DNA of 64,000 bases, from the NCBI RefSeq assembly GCF_048007105.1, contig NZ_CP180352.1, forward strand, positions 3,348,001 through 3,412,000. The letters run 5' to 3'. The translations under genes were made by a program, and so were the position numbers. Origin of the DNA: Minwuia sp048007105. GTDB taxonomy: Bacteria > Pseudomonadota > Alphaproteobacteria > Minwuiales > Minwuiaceae. The notes beneath the pieces were generated by a model that worked only from the letters and a program-made list of their open reading frames with translations, made no database searches and was not told the DNA's origin. Below are positions 31,117-39,249 of this stretch, in pieces (positions within the stretch are counted from its first letter, which is position 1; every line of letters starts with the position of its first letter).

Positions 31117-32808
31117 ATGACCATGCCCACCATGCCCAACCTTCACAAGTACAAGGCCTTTCCGCAGATCGACCTGCCGAACCGGAGCTGGCCGACCAGA
31201 ACCATCGACAAGGCGCCCATCTGGTGTTCTGTGGATCTGCGCGACGGCAATCAGGCCCTGATCGAGCCGATGAACCGCGACCGCAAGATGCGCTTCTTCC
31301 GTCATCTGCTCGCCGTCGGCTTCAAGGAGATCGAGGTCGGATTCCCCGCCGCGTCGGATACGGATTTCGACTTCTGCCGCCACATCATCGAGAACGACGT
31401 GATCCCCGATGACGTCACCATTCAGGTGCTGGTGCAGTCGCGCGAGGAACTGATCCGCCGCACCTTCGAGGCGGTGAAGGGCGCGAAGAACGTCATCATC
31501 CACTTCTACAACTCGACCTCGACCGTGCAGCGCCGGGTTGTCTTCGCCCAGGACATGGACGGCATCACGAAGATCGCCGTCGATGCGGCGAAGCTCATCA
31601 AGGAACTGATACCGACGCTGGAAGGCAGCAATGTCCGCATCGAGTACAGTCCGGAAAGCTTCACCGGCACCGAACTGCCCTACGCCCGCGACATCTGCCA
31701 TGCGGTGATGGACGTGTTCGAACCGACGCCGGACAACCCGATCATCATCAACCTGCCGGCGACGGTGGAGATGGCCTCGCCGAACTACTACGCCGACCAG
31801 ATCGAGTGGATGCACACCAACCTGAAGAACCGGGACTCGGTCGTCCTCAGCCTGCATCCGCACAATGACCGCGGCACGGCCGTGGCGGCGACCGAACTCG
31901 GCGTGATGGCCGGCGCAGACCGGATCGAGGGCACCCTGTTCGGCAATGGCGAGCGCACCGGCAATGTCGATCTGGTCACCCTGGCGCTCAACATGTTCAC
32001 CCAGGGCGTCGACCCGGATCTCGACTTCTCGAACATCACCGAGTCGATCGCGGTCGCCGAGGCCTGCAACCAGTTGCCGGTGCACCAGCGCCACCCCTAT
32101 GCCGGCGAACTGGCCTACACCGCCTTCTCCGGCTCGCACCAGGACGCGATCAAGAAGGGCATGACCGCCATCCGGCAGTCCAATGACGGGCTCTGGGAGG
32201 TCCCCTACCTGCCGATCGACCCGCAGGATGTCGGCCGCGCCTATGAGGGCATCATCCGGGTCAACAGCCAGTCGGGCAAGGGCGGCACGGCCTATGTCAT
32301 GGAGAACGACTTCGGCGTCGAGCTGCCGCGCCTGCTGCAGGTCGAGTTCAGCCAGGTCGTGCAGAAGATAGCCGACACGACCGGCAAGGAAATCCTGGCC
32401 GGCGACATCTGGGACACGTTCGAGGAAACCTATCTCGAGACGACGACGCCATTCCGTCTCGCCCGCTACGCCTTCAACAAGACCGCCGAGGAAGGCGTCG
32501 TCTCGATCGATGCCGTGATCGAGAAGGACGGTCAGGCCGTGGAGGTCGCGGGCGAGGGCAACGGTCCGATAAGCGCTCTGTTCCAGGGCATGAAGGACAC
32601 GTTCGGCATACAGGCGAACCTGACCGACTACCGGGAGCAGGCGATCCACGCCAGCGAGAAGGGCAGCCGCACCCGCGCGGTCTGCTTCATCCGTCTGGCG
32701 AACCGCCACGGCGAGCAGCGCTTCGGCGTCGGCATCGACGAGAACACCACCACGGCCTCGATGAAGGCCATCATCTCCGCGCTGAACCGCTTGGCCGCCA
32801 TTCAGTAG
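31117..32808 (+). CDS. leuA: 2-isopropylmalate synthase
   Basis: First enzyme of leucine synthesis, joining acetyl-CoA and 2-ketoisovalerate. The HMGL-like TIM barrel carries WCSVDLRDGNQALIEPM and the metal-binding HPHNDRGTAVA; the C-terminal LeuA allosteric domain is complete, so leucine feedback is expected. It belongs to the longer LeuA type (about 560 residues). Several ATGs compete (31090, 31117, 31123, 31132). GGAG at 31110-31113 favours 31117 or 31123. Confidence 0.95.
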   Translation: MTMPTMPNLHKYKAFPQIDLPNRSWPTRTIDKAPIWCSVDLRDGNQALIEPMNRDRKMRFFRHLLAVGFKEIEVGFPAASDTDFDFCRHIIENDVIPDDVTIQVLVQSREELIRRTFEAVKGAKNVIIHFYNSTSTVQRRVVFAQDMDGITKIAVDAAKLIKELIPTLEGSNVRIEYSPESFTGTELPYARDICHAVMDVFEPTPDNPIIINLPATVEMASPNYYADQIEWMHTNLKNRDSVVLSLHPHNDRGTAVAATELGVMAGADRIEGTLFGNGERTGNVDLVTLALNMFTQGVDPDLDFSNITESIAVAEACNQLPVHQRHPYAGELAYTAFSGSHQDAIKKGMTAIRQSNDGLWEVPYLPIDPQDVGRAYEGIIRVNSQSGKGGTAYVMENDFGVELPRLLQVEFSQVVQKIADTTGKEILAGDIWDTFEETYLETTTPFRLARYAFNKTAEEGVVSIDAVIEKDGQAVEVAGEGNGPISALFQGMKDTFGIQANLTDYREQAIHASEKGSRTRAVCFIRLANRHGEQRFGVGIDENTTTASMKAIISALNRLAAIQ

Positions 32809-32814
32809 TATCTG

Positions 32815-32863
32815 TTGCGAAACGGCTGACGTCGCGTATATCCCTGAGGCTCGAACCTCAGGG
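32815..32863 (+). promoter_or_regulatory. Candidate promoter and stem-loop before the amidohydrolase
   Basis: TTGCGA (32815-32820) and TATATC (32837-32842) with a 16-base spacer form a possible promoter. CCCTGAGG (32842-32849) pairs with CCTCAGGG (32856-32863) around a six-base loop. The hairpin's 3' arm includes the start of the ribosome-binding site AGGGGAG (32860-32866), so it could limit translation, or act as a weak leuA terminator. Confidence 0.42.
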
Positions 32864-32875
32864 GAGCGCAACGTC

Positions 32876-34567
32876 ATGCACGATCTGGTCATTCGCGGTG
32901 GCACCATTGTCGATGGTACCGGCAAGGACGCCTTCACCGGGGACATCGCCATTGCGGACGGCAGGATCGCCGAAGTCGGCGGCAAGGCGGGGCCGGCGAA
33001 ACGCGACGTCGAAGCCAATGGCGCGCTGGTCACGCCCGGCTGGGTCGATATCCACACGCATTACGACGGCCAGGCCACCTGGGACAGCGATCTGACGCCG
33101 TCCGCCTGGCACGGCGTGACCACGACCGTCTTCGGCAATTGCGGCGTCGGCTTCGCACCGGTCAAGCCGGGCACCGAGCCCTATCTGATCAACCTGATGG
33201 AAGGCGTCGAGGATATCCCGGAGATCGTCCTGTCCGAAGGCATCGACTTCCGCTGGGAGAGCTTTCCCGACTTCATGAACGTGCTCGGCGAGACCCCGCG
33301 CACCATGGACATCGGCACCCAGGTGCCGCACGCCGCGCTGCGCTACTACGTCATGGGCGACCGCGGGGCCGACTATCAGGCCCTGCCGACCGAGGACGAG
33401 ATCAAGCGCATGGGCCAGTTGCTGGAGGAAGGCCTCGCCGCGGGCGCCATGGGCTTCTCCACCTCCCGGACCATCAAGCACAAGGCCGCCGACGGACGCT
33501 ACACCCCCTCACTGACCGCGCGTGAGGCCGAACTGTTCGGCATGGCCGACGCCATGCGCCGCGCCGGCAAGGGTGTCCTGCAGGTGAACTCGGATTTCGA
33601 GGAGGGCGATTTCGACATCCTGCGCGCCGCCGCCGAGCGGGCCGGACGTCCGCTTTCCGTCCTGCTGATCCAGGTCGACAATGCGCCCGACCGCTGGAAG
33701 CAGACCCTCGACGGCATCCACCGCGCGAATGCCGCCGGCGTCCGCGCCAACGGCCAGGTCGGCACCCGTCCCATCGGTATTCTGATGGGTCTGGAGACCT
33801 CCATTCATCCCTTCATCACGCACCGCGTCTGGCGTTCGATGGCCGATCTCACGCCGGCAGAACGCTATCAGCGGCTGAAGAACGAGCCCGAACTGCGCCG
33901 CGCGCTGATCGACGAGCGCCCTCAGAACGGCCACACGAAATGGATGGAGCTGGCCATCGACAAGGCCCATCCGCTGGCCTATCCGCTCAACTACGAGCCC
34001 GAGCCACAGAACTCCGTCGGCAACCGGGCGAAGCGCGAAGGCCGCGACAAGTGGGAGGCGGTGCTCGACGCGATGATGGATCAGGACGGCAAGGCGATCC
34101 TGCTCTACCCGTTCGAAAACTACTTCCATGGCGATCTGGAGGTCGTGCGCGAACTGATGATGGACGAGCACACGGTCTGCGGCGTCGCCGACGGTGGCGC
34201 CCATGTCGGCCTGATCTGCGATTCCTCGGCACCGACCACGCTGCTCACCCACTGGGGCCGCGACCGCAAGCGGGGCGAGCACATCCCCCTGCCCTATCTG
34301 GTCAAGAAGCAGACGCACGACACCGCCCGGGCCTATGGCATGACCGACCGCGGCACGCTGGAAGCGGGCATGAAGGCCGACGTCAACGTGATCGACTTCG
34401 ACAATCTTGCGGTGACCTTGCCGCAGGTGGTCTACGACCTGCCGGCTGGCGGACGGCGCCTGATCCAGCGCGCCAGCGGCTACCGGCACACCTTCAAGGC
34501 AGGTATCGAGACGATCTCCGCTGACGAGCTGACCGGCGCCCGTCCGGGCGGGCTGATCCGGGGCTGA
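32876..34567 (+). CDS. Amidohydrolase, N-acyl-D-amino-acid deacylase-like (D-aminoacylase family)
   Basis: A 563-residue metal-dependent hydrolase. The first metal motif HXH is in GWVDIHTHYDGQATWDSDL, and GVTTTVFGNCGVGFAP is the D-aminoacylase-type cysteine motif. The late Asp ligand is in DGGAHVGLICDSS, and the C-terminal composite domain closes with GMKADVNVIDFD. Its substrate could be an N-acyl-D-amino acid or another cyclic or acylated amide. It has its own probable promoter. Confidence 0.85.
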   Translation: MHDLVIRGGTIVDGTGKDAFTGDIAIADGRIAEVGGKAGPAKRDVEANGALVTPGWVDIHTHYDGQATWDSDLTPSAWHGVTTTVFGNCGVGFAPVKPGTEPYLINLMEGVEDIPEIVLSEGIDFRWESFPDFMNVLGETPRTMDIGTQVPHAALRYYVMGDRGADYQALPTEDEIKRMGQLLEEGLAAGAMGFSTSRTIKHKAADGRYTPSLTAREAELFGMADAMRRAGKGVLQVNSDFEEGDFDILRAAAERAGRPLSVLLIQVDNAPDRWKQTLDGIHRANAAGVRANGQVGTRPIGILMGLETSIHPFITHRVWRSMADLTPAERYQRLKNEPELRRALIDERPQNGHTKWMELAIDKAHPLAYPLNYEPEPQNSVGNRAKREGRDKWEAVLDAMMDQDGKAILLYPFENYFHGDLEVVRELMMDEHTVCGVADGGAHVGLICDSSAPTTLLTHWGRDRKRGEHIPLPYLVKKQTHDTARAYGMTDRGTLEAGMKADVNVIDFDNLAVTLPQVVYDLPAGGRRLIQRASGYRHTFKAGIETISADELTGARPGGLIRG

Positions 34568-34570
34568 TCC

Positions 34571-35989
34571 CTACTCGGCCGCCTGGGCCTCGCCCGGCGG
34601 CTGGGTTGAAACCAGACAGGTCGCCGGAAGGACGATGGCGATGGCGTCGTGGCCGTCATGAGCGACGGCATCGATCCGGCCGCCATGCAACGCCGCCAGC
34701 TGATGCGCAGCCCTGAGCGAGAGATCGGCCTCGAAGCCGTTGTCGGCAACCCAGTCCTGACCGCTGCCGAACGGATCCCGAAGTCCCTGCAACTGATCCA
34801 GGGGCAGTTCGCGGTCCAGTCCGTGAAGATAGATCTGCGGACCCTCCGTCTCGCTGGCCTCCATCCCGATCACCAGCACGCCGGTCTCGTCCATTGCCGC
34901 AAGCGCCGCCGTTCCGAGCGCGGCCACGGCTGCCGGCAGCCGTTCGGGATCGGCCAGGATCGGCCCGTTCATGCGATCGCGGAACTCCAGCGACATGTTC
35001 GCGCCCCGGGCCTGCGGCCCCAGGCGTTCGCGAACGGTGGCCAGCAGATCGGCTGAGTCGACCGCGGCCAGGGCCGGCATGCTTGACGGGTCGGCCGTAT
35101 CCGCGAGGTCGAGCAGGCCCTCGACGCGGCGGAGCATCTGCCGGGCACCGTCATCGACGCCTTCGAGATACTCGCGGTACCGCGGATGACCCAGCGGCCC
35201 CATCAACTCCATCCGCATGATCTCGGTGAAGCCCAGAATGGCGTTGAGCGGCGTGCGCAGCTCGTGACTGATGGTGGCGAAGAAGTCCGACTTCGCGCGG
35301 CTCTCGCGCTCGACACGCTCCTTGGCGGTTCTGAGATCGGCCGCCAGGTCGGCCATGCCGAGTTCCCGCCTCAAGCTGTCGACGAAACGCCGGTGGTTCC
35401 GGACGCCCTGAATGAACATGTAGATCATGAACAGCGGCCCGACGATGCGCAGAAGCCAGATGATGTCGCCCTGGTAGGAGACAAGGGCGACGGCCGACGC
35501 GACGAACAGTACCGCGCAGGCCGCCGCAAACGACGGCAGATGCGGCGACAGGTCGATCAGATAGACCGCCAGAAGCCCGAGGATCAGCAGGACTACGAAG
35601 ACCTCGCCGACCGGATTGGTGTCCCAGTTCTCGACGAACAGGAGCGCGCTCCAGAGTGCTGCGTTGACGGCGTAATGGAGAGGGAAGACGAGGCGCCAGG
35701 TTTCCCGCCGCGCTGTGCCAGCCCTCGCCTGGCGCTTGTGGACAACAGACAGGGTGAAGGAAACCAGTCCCCAGAGGTACAGCGCCCCGCACCAGATCCA
35801 GACGGCCGCCGGATTGGCGATCGCCACCGGCGAACCCTCCAACGAGAGCGTCAGGGTCACCGCGCCCGCAAAGACCAATGTCGAATAGAGGCTGATCCGG
35901 GCGAGCGCCGCCATCGCGTCGAGCAGACGCCGTTCGAGGCGCGCATCGAGTCCGATGCCGCCGATGCGGTTGTCGCCACCAAGAGTCAC
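34571..35989 (-). CDS. Membrane sensor histidine kinase-like protein with degenerate ATPase domain
   Basis: A 472-residue protein with about six N-terminal hydrophobic helices (to about residue 210), a coiled linker and an intact H-box, SHELRTPLNAILGFTEIM (about 253). The C-terminal HATPase region is eroded. The N-box Asn is missing (PAAVAALGTAALAAM), no DXGXG follows, and the G2 box reads FEADLSLRAAHQLAALHGG without its glycines. It may accept or donate phosphate, but probably does not autophosphorylate. Start is GTG 35989. Confidence 0.8.
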   Translation of the reverse strand: MTLGGDNRIGGIGLDARLERRLLDAMAALARISLYSTLVFAGAVTLTLSLEGSPVAIANPAAVWIWCGALYLWGLVSFTLSVVHKRQARAGTARRETWRLVFPLHYAVNAALWSALLFVENWDTNPVGEVFVVLLILGLLAVYLIDLSPHLPSFAAACAVLFVASAVALVSYQGDIIWLLRIVGPLFMIYMFIQGVRNHRRFVDSLRRELGMADLAADLRTAKERVERESRAKSDFFATISHELRTPLNAILGFTEIMRMELMGPLGHPRYREYLEGVDDGARQMLRRVEGLLDLADTADPSSMPALAAVDSADLLATVRERLGPQARGANMSLEFRDRMNGPILADPERLPAAVAALGTAALAAMDETGVLVIGMEASETEGPQIYLHGLDRELPLDQLQGLRDPFGSGQDWVADNGFEADLSLRAAHQLAALHGGRIDAVAHDGHDAIAIVLPATCLVSTQPPGEAQAAE

Positions 35990-36205
35990 GTCGGTCTCAC
36001 ACCCTTACGCGTATCGTGCGCATTCGAGCTCGGGTAACTCGCTACCTGATCGTACGCCCATGAGGTCACGCCATCGCCGCCTTTCGGTTCGAAGTGTGAG
36101 CGCCGTCAACCTGAAACGCCCGCCAGCCGCAACCGCCGCCTGCCCTTGCGCGGCTTTCTCGACCATGTCGTTCCATGCTCTAATGAGCGTCGGGAGGCGA
36201 CGCTC

Positions 36206-37111
36206 ATGGAACTCAAACTCTGGCCCGTGACCGGGCAGTTCGCGGCCGAAGTCGACGGCATCGATCTGTCGAGGCCGCTCGACCCCGAAACCGTCGATGC
36301 CATCAAGGCGGCTTTCTGGGCCTACGCCGTGCTGATCTTTCCGGATCAGCACCTGACCCAGCAGCAGCATGTCGATTTCGCTGCGCATTTCGGACCGCTG
36401 GAGACGTCCATCGGCAAGTACCGCAAGGACCAGAAGAAGCGGATCCGGCTCGATCTCGCCGATGTCTCCAACCTGGGACATGGCGACGAGATCCTGTCTG
36501 AGGACAACCGTCTGCGTCAGTTCCAACTCGGCAACCGGCTGTGGCACACCGACAGTTCGTTCAAGTATGTGCCCGGCCGCGCCAGCCTGCTCTATGCGCG
36601 CTCGATCCCGCCGACCGGCGGCCTGACCGAGTTCGCGGACGAGCGAGCGGCCTGGGATGCCCTGCCGACGGAAAGGCAGGCCGCGCTTGACGGCCTGATC
36701 GCCGAGCACTGCATTCGCTACTCCCGCATGCGCATGGGCTATCGGCGTTTCACACAGGAAGAAATCGATGCCATGCCGCCGGTGCCGCAGGTGCTGGTGC
36801 GCACGATCCCGGAAACCGGGCGCAGGAACCTCTATCTGGCCTCGCATGCGCTCAAGATCCACGGCATGGACGACGACGCGGCGCGGGCGCTGATCGACGA
36901 ACTGATCGCGCACGCCACGCAGCGGCAGTTCGTCTACAGCCACCGCTGGCGGGTCAACGATCTGGTGATGTGGGACAACCGTTGCACCATGCACCGCGGC
37001 ACGCCATTTGACGATCTGACCTACAAGCGGGACGTACAGCGTGCCACTGTCGGCGAACCGGCCAATTCGGTCGAGATGGCCGGCCTGCCGCTGCCCGAAA
37101 TCGCGGCCTAG
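36206..37111 (+). CDS. TauD/TfdA family Fe(II)/2-oxoglutarate-dependent dioxygenase
   Basis: A 301-residue dioxygenase. The iron ligands are visible as WHTDSSF (HXD, about residue 113) and the distal His in CTMHRGTPFD; the 2-oxoglutarate Arg is in YKRDVQRATVGE. It resembles the TfdA/alkylsulfatase branch, but the substrate cannot be read. ATG 36206 follows GGGAGG. It is divergent from the kinase gene and 28 bases before msrA. Confidence 0.88.
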   Translation: MELKLWPVTGQFAAEVDGIDLSRPLDPETVDAIKAAFWAYAVLIFPDQHLTQQQHVDFAAHFGPLETSIGKYRKDQKKRIRLDLADVSNLGHGDEILSEDNRLRQFQLGNRLWHTDSSFKYVPGRASLLYARSIPPTGGLTEFADERAAWDALPTERQAALDGLIAEHCIRYSRMRMGYRRFTQEEIDAMPPVPQVLVRTIPETGRRNLYLASHALKIHGMDDDAARALIDELIAHATQRQFVYSHRWRVNDLVMWDNRCTMHRGTPFDDLTYKRDVQRATVGEPANSVEMAGLPLPEIAA

Positions 37112-37139
37112 AAGCCCAAGTCAGACAAGGAGGCCAATC

Positions 37140-37769
37140 ATGGCCCTATTCGGATCGAAACGCGACGACGGCGCCTTCGGGCTGGTGGCGGGCAGCTTCC
37201 CTGACCCGGAGACCGATATCGACGCGGCGGCGGACAGCGGCGTCGCCGTGCTGGCCGGCGGTTGCTTCTGGTGCGTCGAGGCGGTCTATCTGGAACTGGA
37301 CGGCGTGAACTCGGTCGTCAGCGGCTATGCCGGCGGCACGTCCGACACGGCGAACTACCACGCCGTCTGCTCCGGCCGGACCGGCCACGCCGAGGTGGTG
37401 AAGGTCGAATACGACCCGGCGAAGATCAGCTTCGGCATGCTGCTGAAGATCTTCTTCTCGGTCGCCCACGACCCGACGCAGCTGAACCGCCAGGGCAACG
37501 ATGTCGGCCCGCAATACCGCTCCTCGATCTTCTATGCCGACAACGAGCAGAAGCGGGTCGCCGAGGCCTATATCGCGCAGGTCGACAAGGCGAAGGTGCT
37601 CGACGACCGCATCGTCACGAAGCTGGAGAAGCTGGAGCGGTTCTTCGACGGCGAGGACTATCACCAGAACTACGCGGCGCGGAATCCGATGCAGCCCTAC
37701 ATCGCCTACATCGCCGCGCCGAAGGTGCAGAAGCTCTACAAGCTCTACCCCGACAAGACGAAACAATAG
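37140..37769 (+). CDS. msrA: Peptide methionine sulfoxide reductase MsrA
   Basis: A 209-residue repair enzyme reducing methionine-S-sulfoxide. The catalytic Cys is in GGCFWCVEA at about residue 42, with the expected GYAGG, GHAEVVKVEYDP and DYHQNY blocks. AAGGAGG (37127-37133) precedes ATG 37140. It has an N-terminal extension of about 35 residues and no C-terminal resolving cysteine, so the resolving partner would have to be another Cys or an external thiol. Confidence 0.95.
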   Translation: MALFGSKRDDGAFGLVAGSFPDPETDIDAAADSGVAVLAGGCFWCVEAVYLELDGVNSVVSGYAGGTSDTANYHAVCSGRTGHAEVVKVEYDPAKISFGMLLKIFFSVAHDPTQLNRQGNDVGPQYRSSIFYADNEQKRVAEAYIAQVDKAKVLDDRIVTKLEKLERFFDGEDYHQNYAARNPMQPYIAYIAAPKVQKLYKLYPDKTKQ

Positions 37770-37786
37770 GCGGCAGCGCCAACGAA

Positions 37787-37814
37787 AAAGGGGCGGCCCT
37801 GGGGCCGCCCCTTT
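37787..37814 (+). terminator. Terminator between msrA and the convergent acyl-CoA dehydrogenase gene
   Basis: AAAGGGGCGGCCC (37787-37799) and its exact complement (37802-37814) form a 13-bp stem with A- and T-runs at the ends. The symmetry suits a bidirectional terminator. Confidence 0.85.
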
Positions 37815-37839
37815 CCGTTCGGAACCGTGGAAACCGGCG

Positions 37840-39108
37840 TCAGCTCATGCCGCCGTGCTTCTGGATCTCATAGCGGCCCACCACGAAGTGATGCACCTCG
37901 TCCGGGCCGTCGGCCAGGCGCAGCGTGCGCTGCTTGTGGTACATCTCCGCCAGCGGCGTCCACTGGGACACGCCGGTCGCGCCGTGGATCTGGATCGCCT
38001 CGTCGATGATCTTGCAGACCTTCTCGGGCACCATGGCCTTGACCATGGAGACCCAGACGCGGGCTTCCTTGTTGCCGAGAACGTCCATGGCCTTGGCGGC
38101 TTTCAGAACCATCATCCGGCAGGCTTCGATCTCGATGCGGGCACGGGACACGGTCTCGATGTTCTTGCCCAGCTGGATGATCGGCTTGCCGAAAGCTTCA
38201 CGGCTGATGCCGCGGTTGATCATCAGGTCCAGGGCCTTCTCGGCGGCGCCGATGGAACGCATGCAGTGATGGATGCGGCCCGGGCCGAGACGGACCTGGC
38301 TGATCTCGAAGCCACGGCCCTCGCCCAGCAGGATGTTCTCCTTCGGCACGCGGACATCGGTGAAGCGGATGTGCATGTGGCCGTGCGGCGCATCCGGATC
38401 GCCGAAGACGTGCATCGGGCCCAGCACGTCGACGCCGGGCGTGTCGATCGGCACAAGGATCTGCGACTGCTGCCTGTGGGTCGGCGCATCCGGGTTGGTC
38501 TTGACCATGACGATCATGATCTTGCAGCGCGGATCGCCGGCGCCGGAAGCGTAGTACTTCTCGCCGTTCAGGACGTAGTGATCACCGTCCAGCTTCGCCT
38601 CCATGGCGACGTTCTTGGCGTCCGAAGAGGCGCGGTACGGCTCGGTCATGACATAGGCCGACCGGATCTCGCCGTTCAACAGCGGCTTCAGCCACTTTTC
38701 TTTCTGCTCCTTCGTGCCGACGCGCTCCAGCACTTCCATGTTGCCGGTGTCGGGCGCCGAGCAGTTCATCGTCTGGGAAGCCAGCGAGTTCTTGCCGAGT
38801 TCGGCGGCGATGTAGGCGTAGTCGAGGTTCTTCAGGCCTTCGCCGGTCTCGGCGTCGGGCAGGAAGAAGTTCCACAGACCCTGCTTCTTCGCCTCGTTCT
38901 TGGCCTCTTCCAGAACTTCCAGCTGACCCGGCGCGTACTGCCAGATGTCCGGCCGGCCCTCGCCCAGCTTGTGGAACTCCTCCGACATCGGATCGACGAC
39001 TTCGGAGATGAAGCGCTTCACATGGTCCAGCAGAGGCCGCGCCTCTTCCGACATGGTGAGATTGTTGAGATCGTCGTCCGGCGACATCTGTCCGACGGTA
39101 TCAGGCAT
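37840..39108 (-). CDS. Acyl-CoA dehydrogenase family protein (ACAD10/11-like)
   Basis: A 422-residue flavoprotein. The middle domain YVMTEPYRASSDAKN, the block REAFGKPIIQLGKN, and the closing RTLRLADGPDEVHHFVVG place it with ACAD10/11-like dehydrogenases. The conserved IQIHGG is IQIHGA here. Likely substrates are branched or medium acyl-CoAs; context does not narrow this. ATG 39108 follows GGGGAGGAG; the open frame from 39135 is probably leader. It is downstream of the monooxygenase gene but separated from it by a terminator. Confidence 0.9.
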   Translation of the reverse strand: MPDTVGQMSPDDDLNNLTMSEEARPLLDHVKRFISEVVDPMSEEFHKLGEGRPDIWQYAPGQLEVLEEAKNEAKKQGLWNFFLPDAETGEGLKNLDYAYIAAELGKNSLASQTMNCSAPDTGNMEVLERVGTKEQKEKWLKPLLNGEIRSAYVMTEPYRASSDAKNVAMEAKLDGDHYVLNGEKYYASGAGDPRCKIMIVMVKTNPDAPTHRQQSQILVPIDTPGVDVLGPMHVFGDPDAPHGHMHIRFTDVRVPKENILLGEGRGFEISQVRLGPGRIHHCMRSIGAAEKALDLMINRGISREAFGKPIIQLGKNIETVSRARIEIEACRMMVLKAAKAMDVLGNKEARVWVSMVKAMVPEKVCKIIDEAIQIHGATGVSQWTPLAEMYHKQRTLRLADGPDEVHHFVVGRYEIQKHGGMS

Positions 39109-39136
39109 GGTGGTCTCCTCCCCTGCGCCCGGCATG

Positions 39137-39172
39137 AAAAAGAAAGGCGCGGTCCCTTGCGGAACCGCGCCG
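39137..39172 (-). terminator. Intrinsic terminator downstream of the monooxygenase gene
   Basis: Read on the minus strand, GGCGCGGTTCC and GGGACCGCGCC pair (one G-T) around GCAA, followed by TTTCTTTTTC. It separates the monooxygenase gene from the acyl-CoA dehydrogenase gene. Confidence 0.75.
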
Positions 39173-39249
39173 CTTCAGTGTTCTGGATTGTGGCACGGCT
39201 GACAGGCGGCGGGAAAGCGTTTCCCCGCGCAGTTCAGCCTGCTGCCGGA

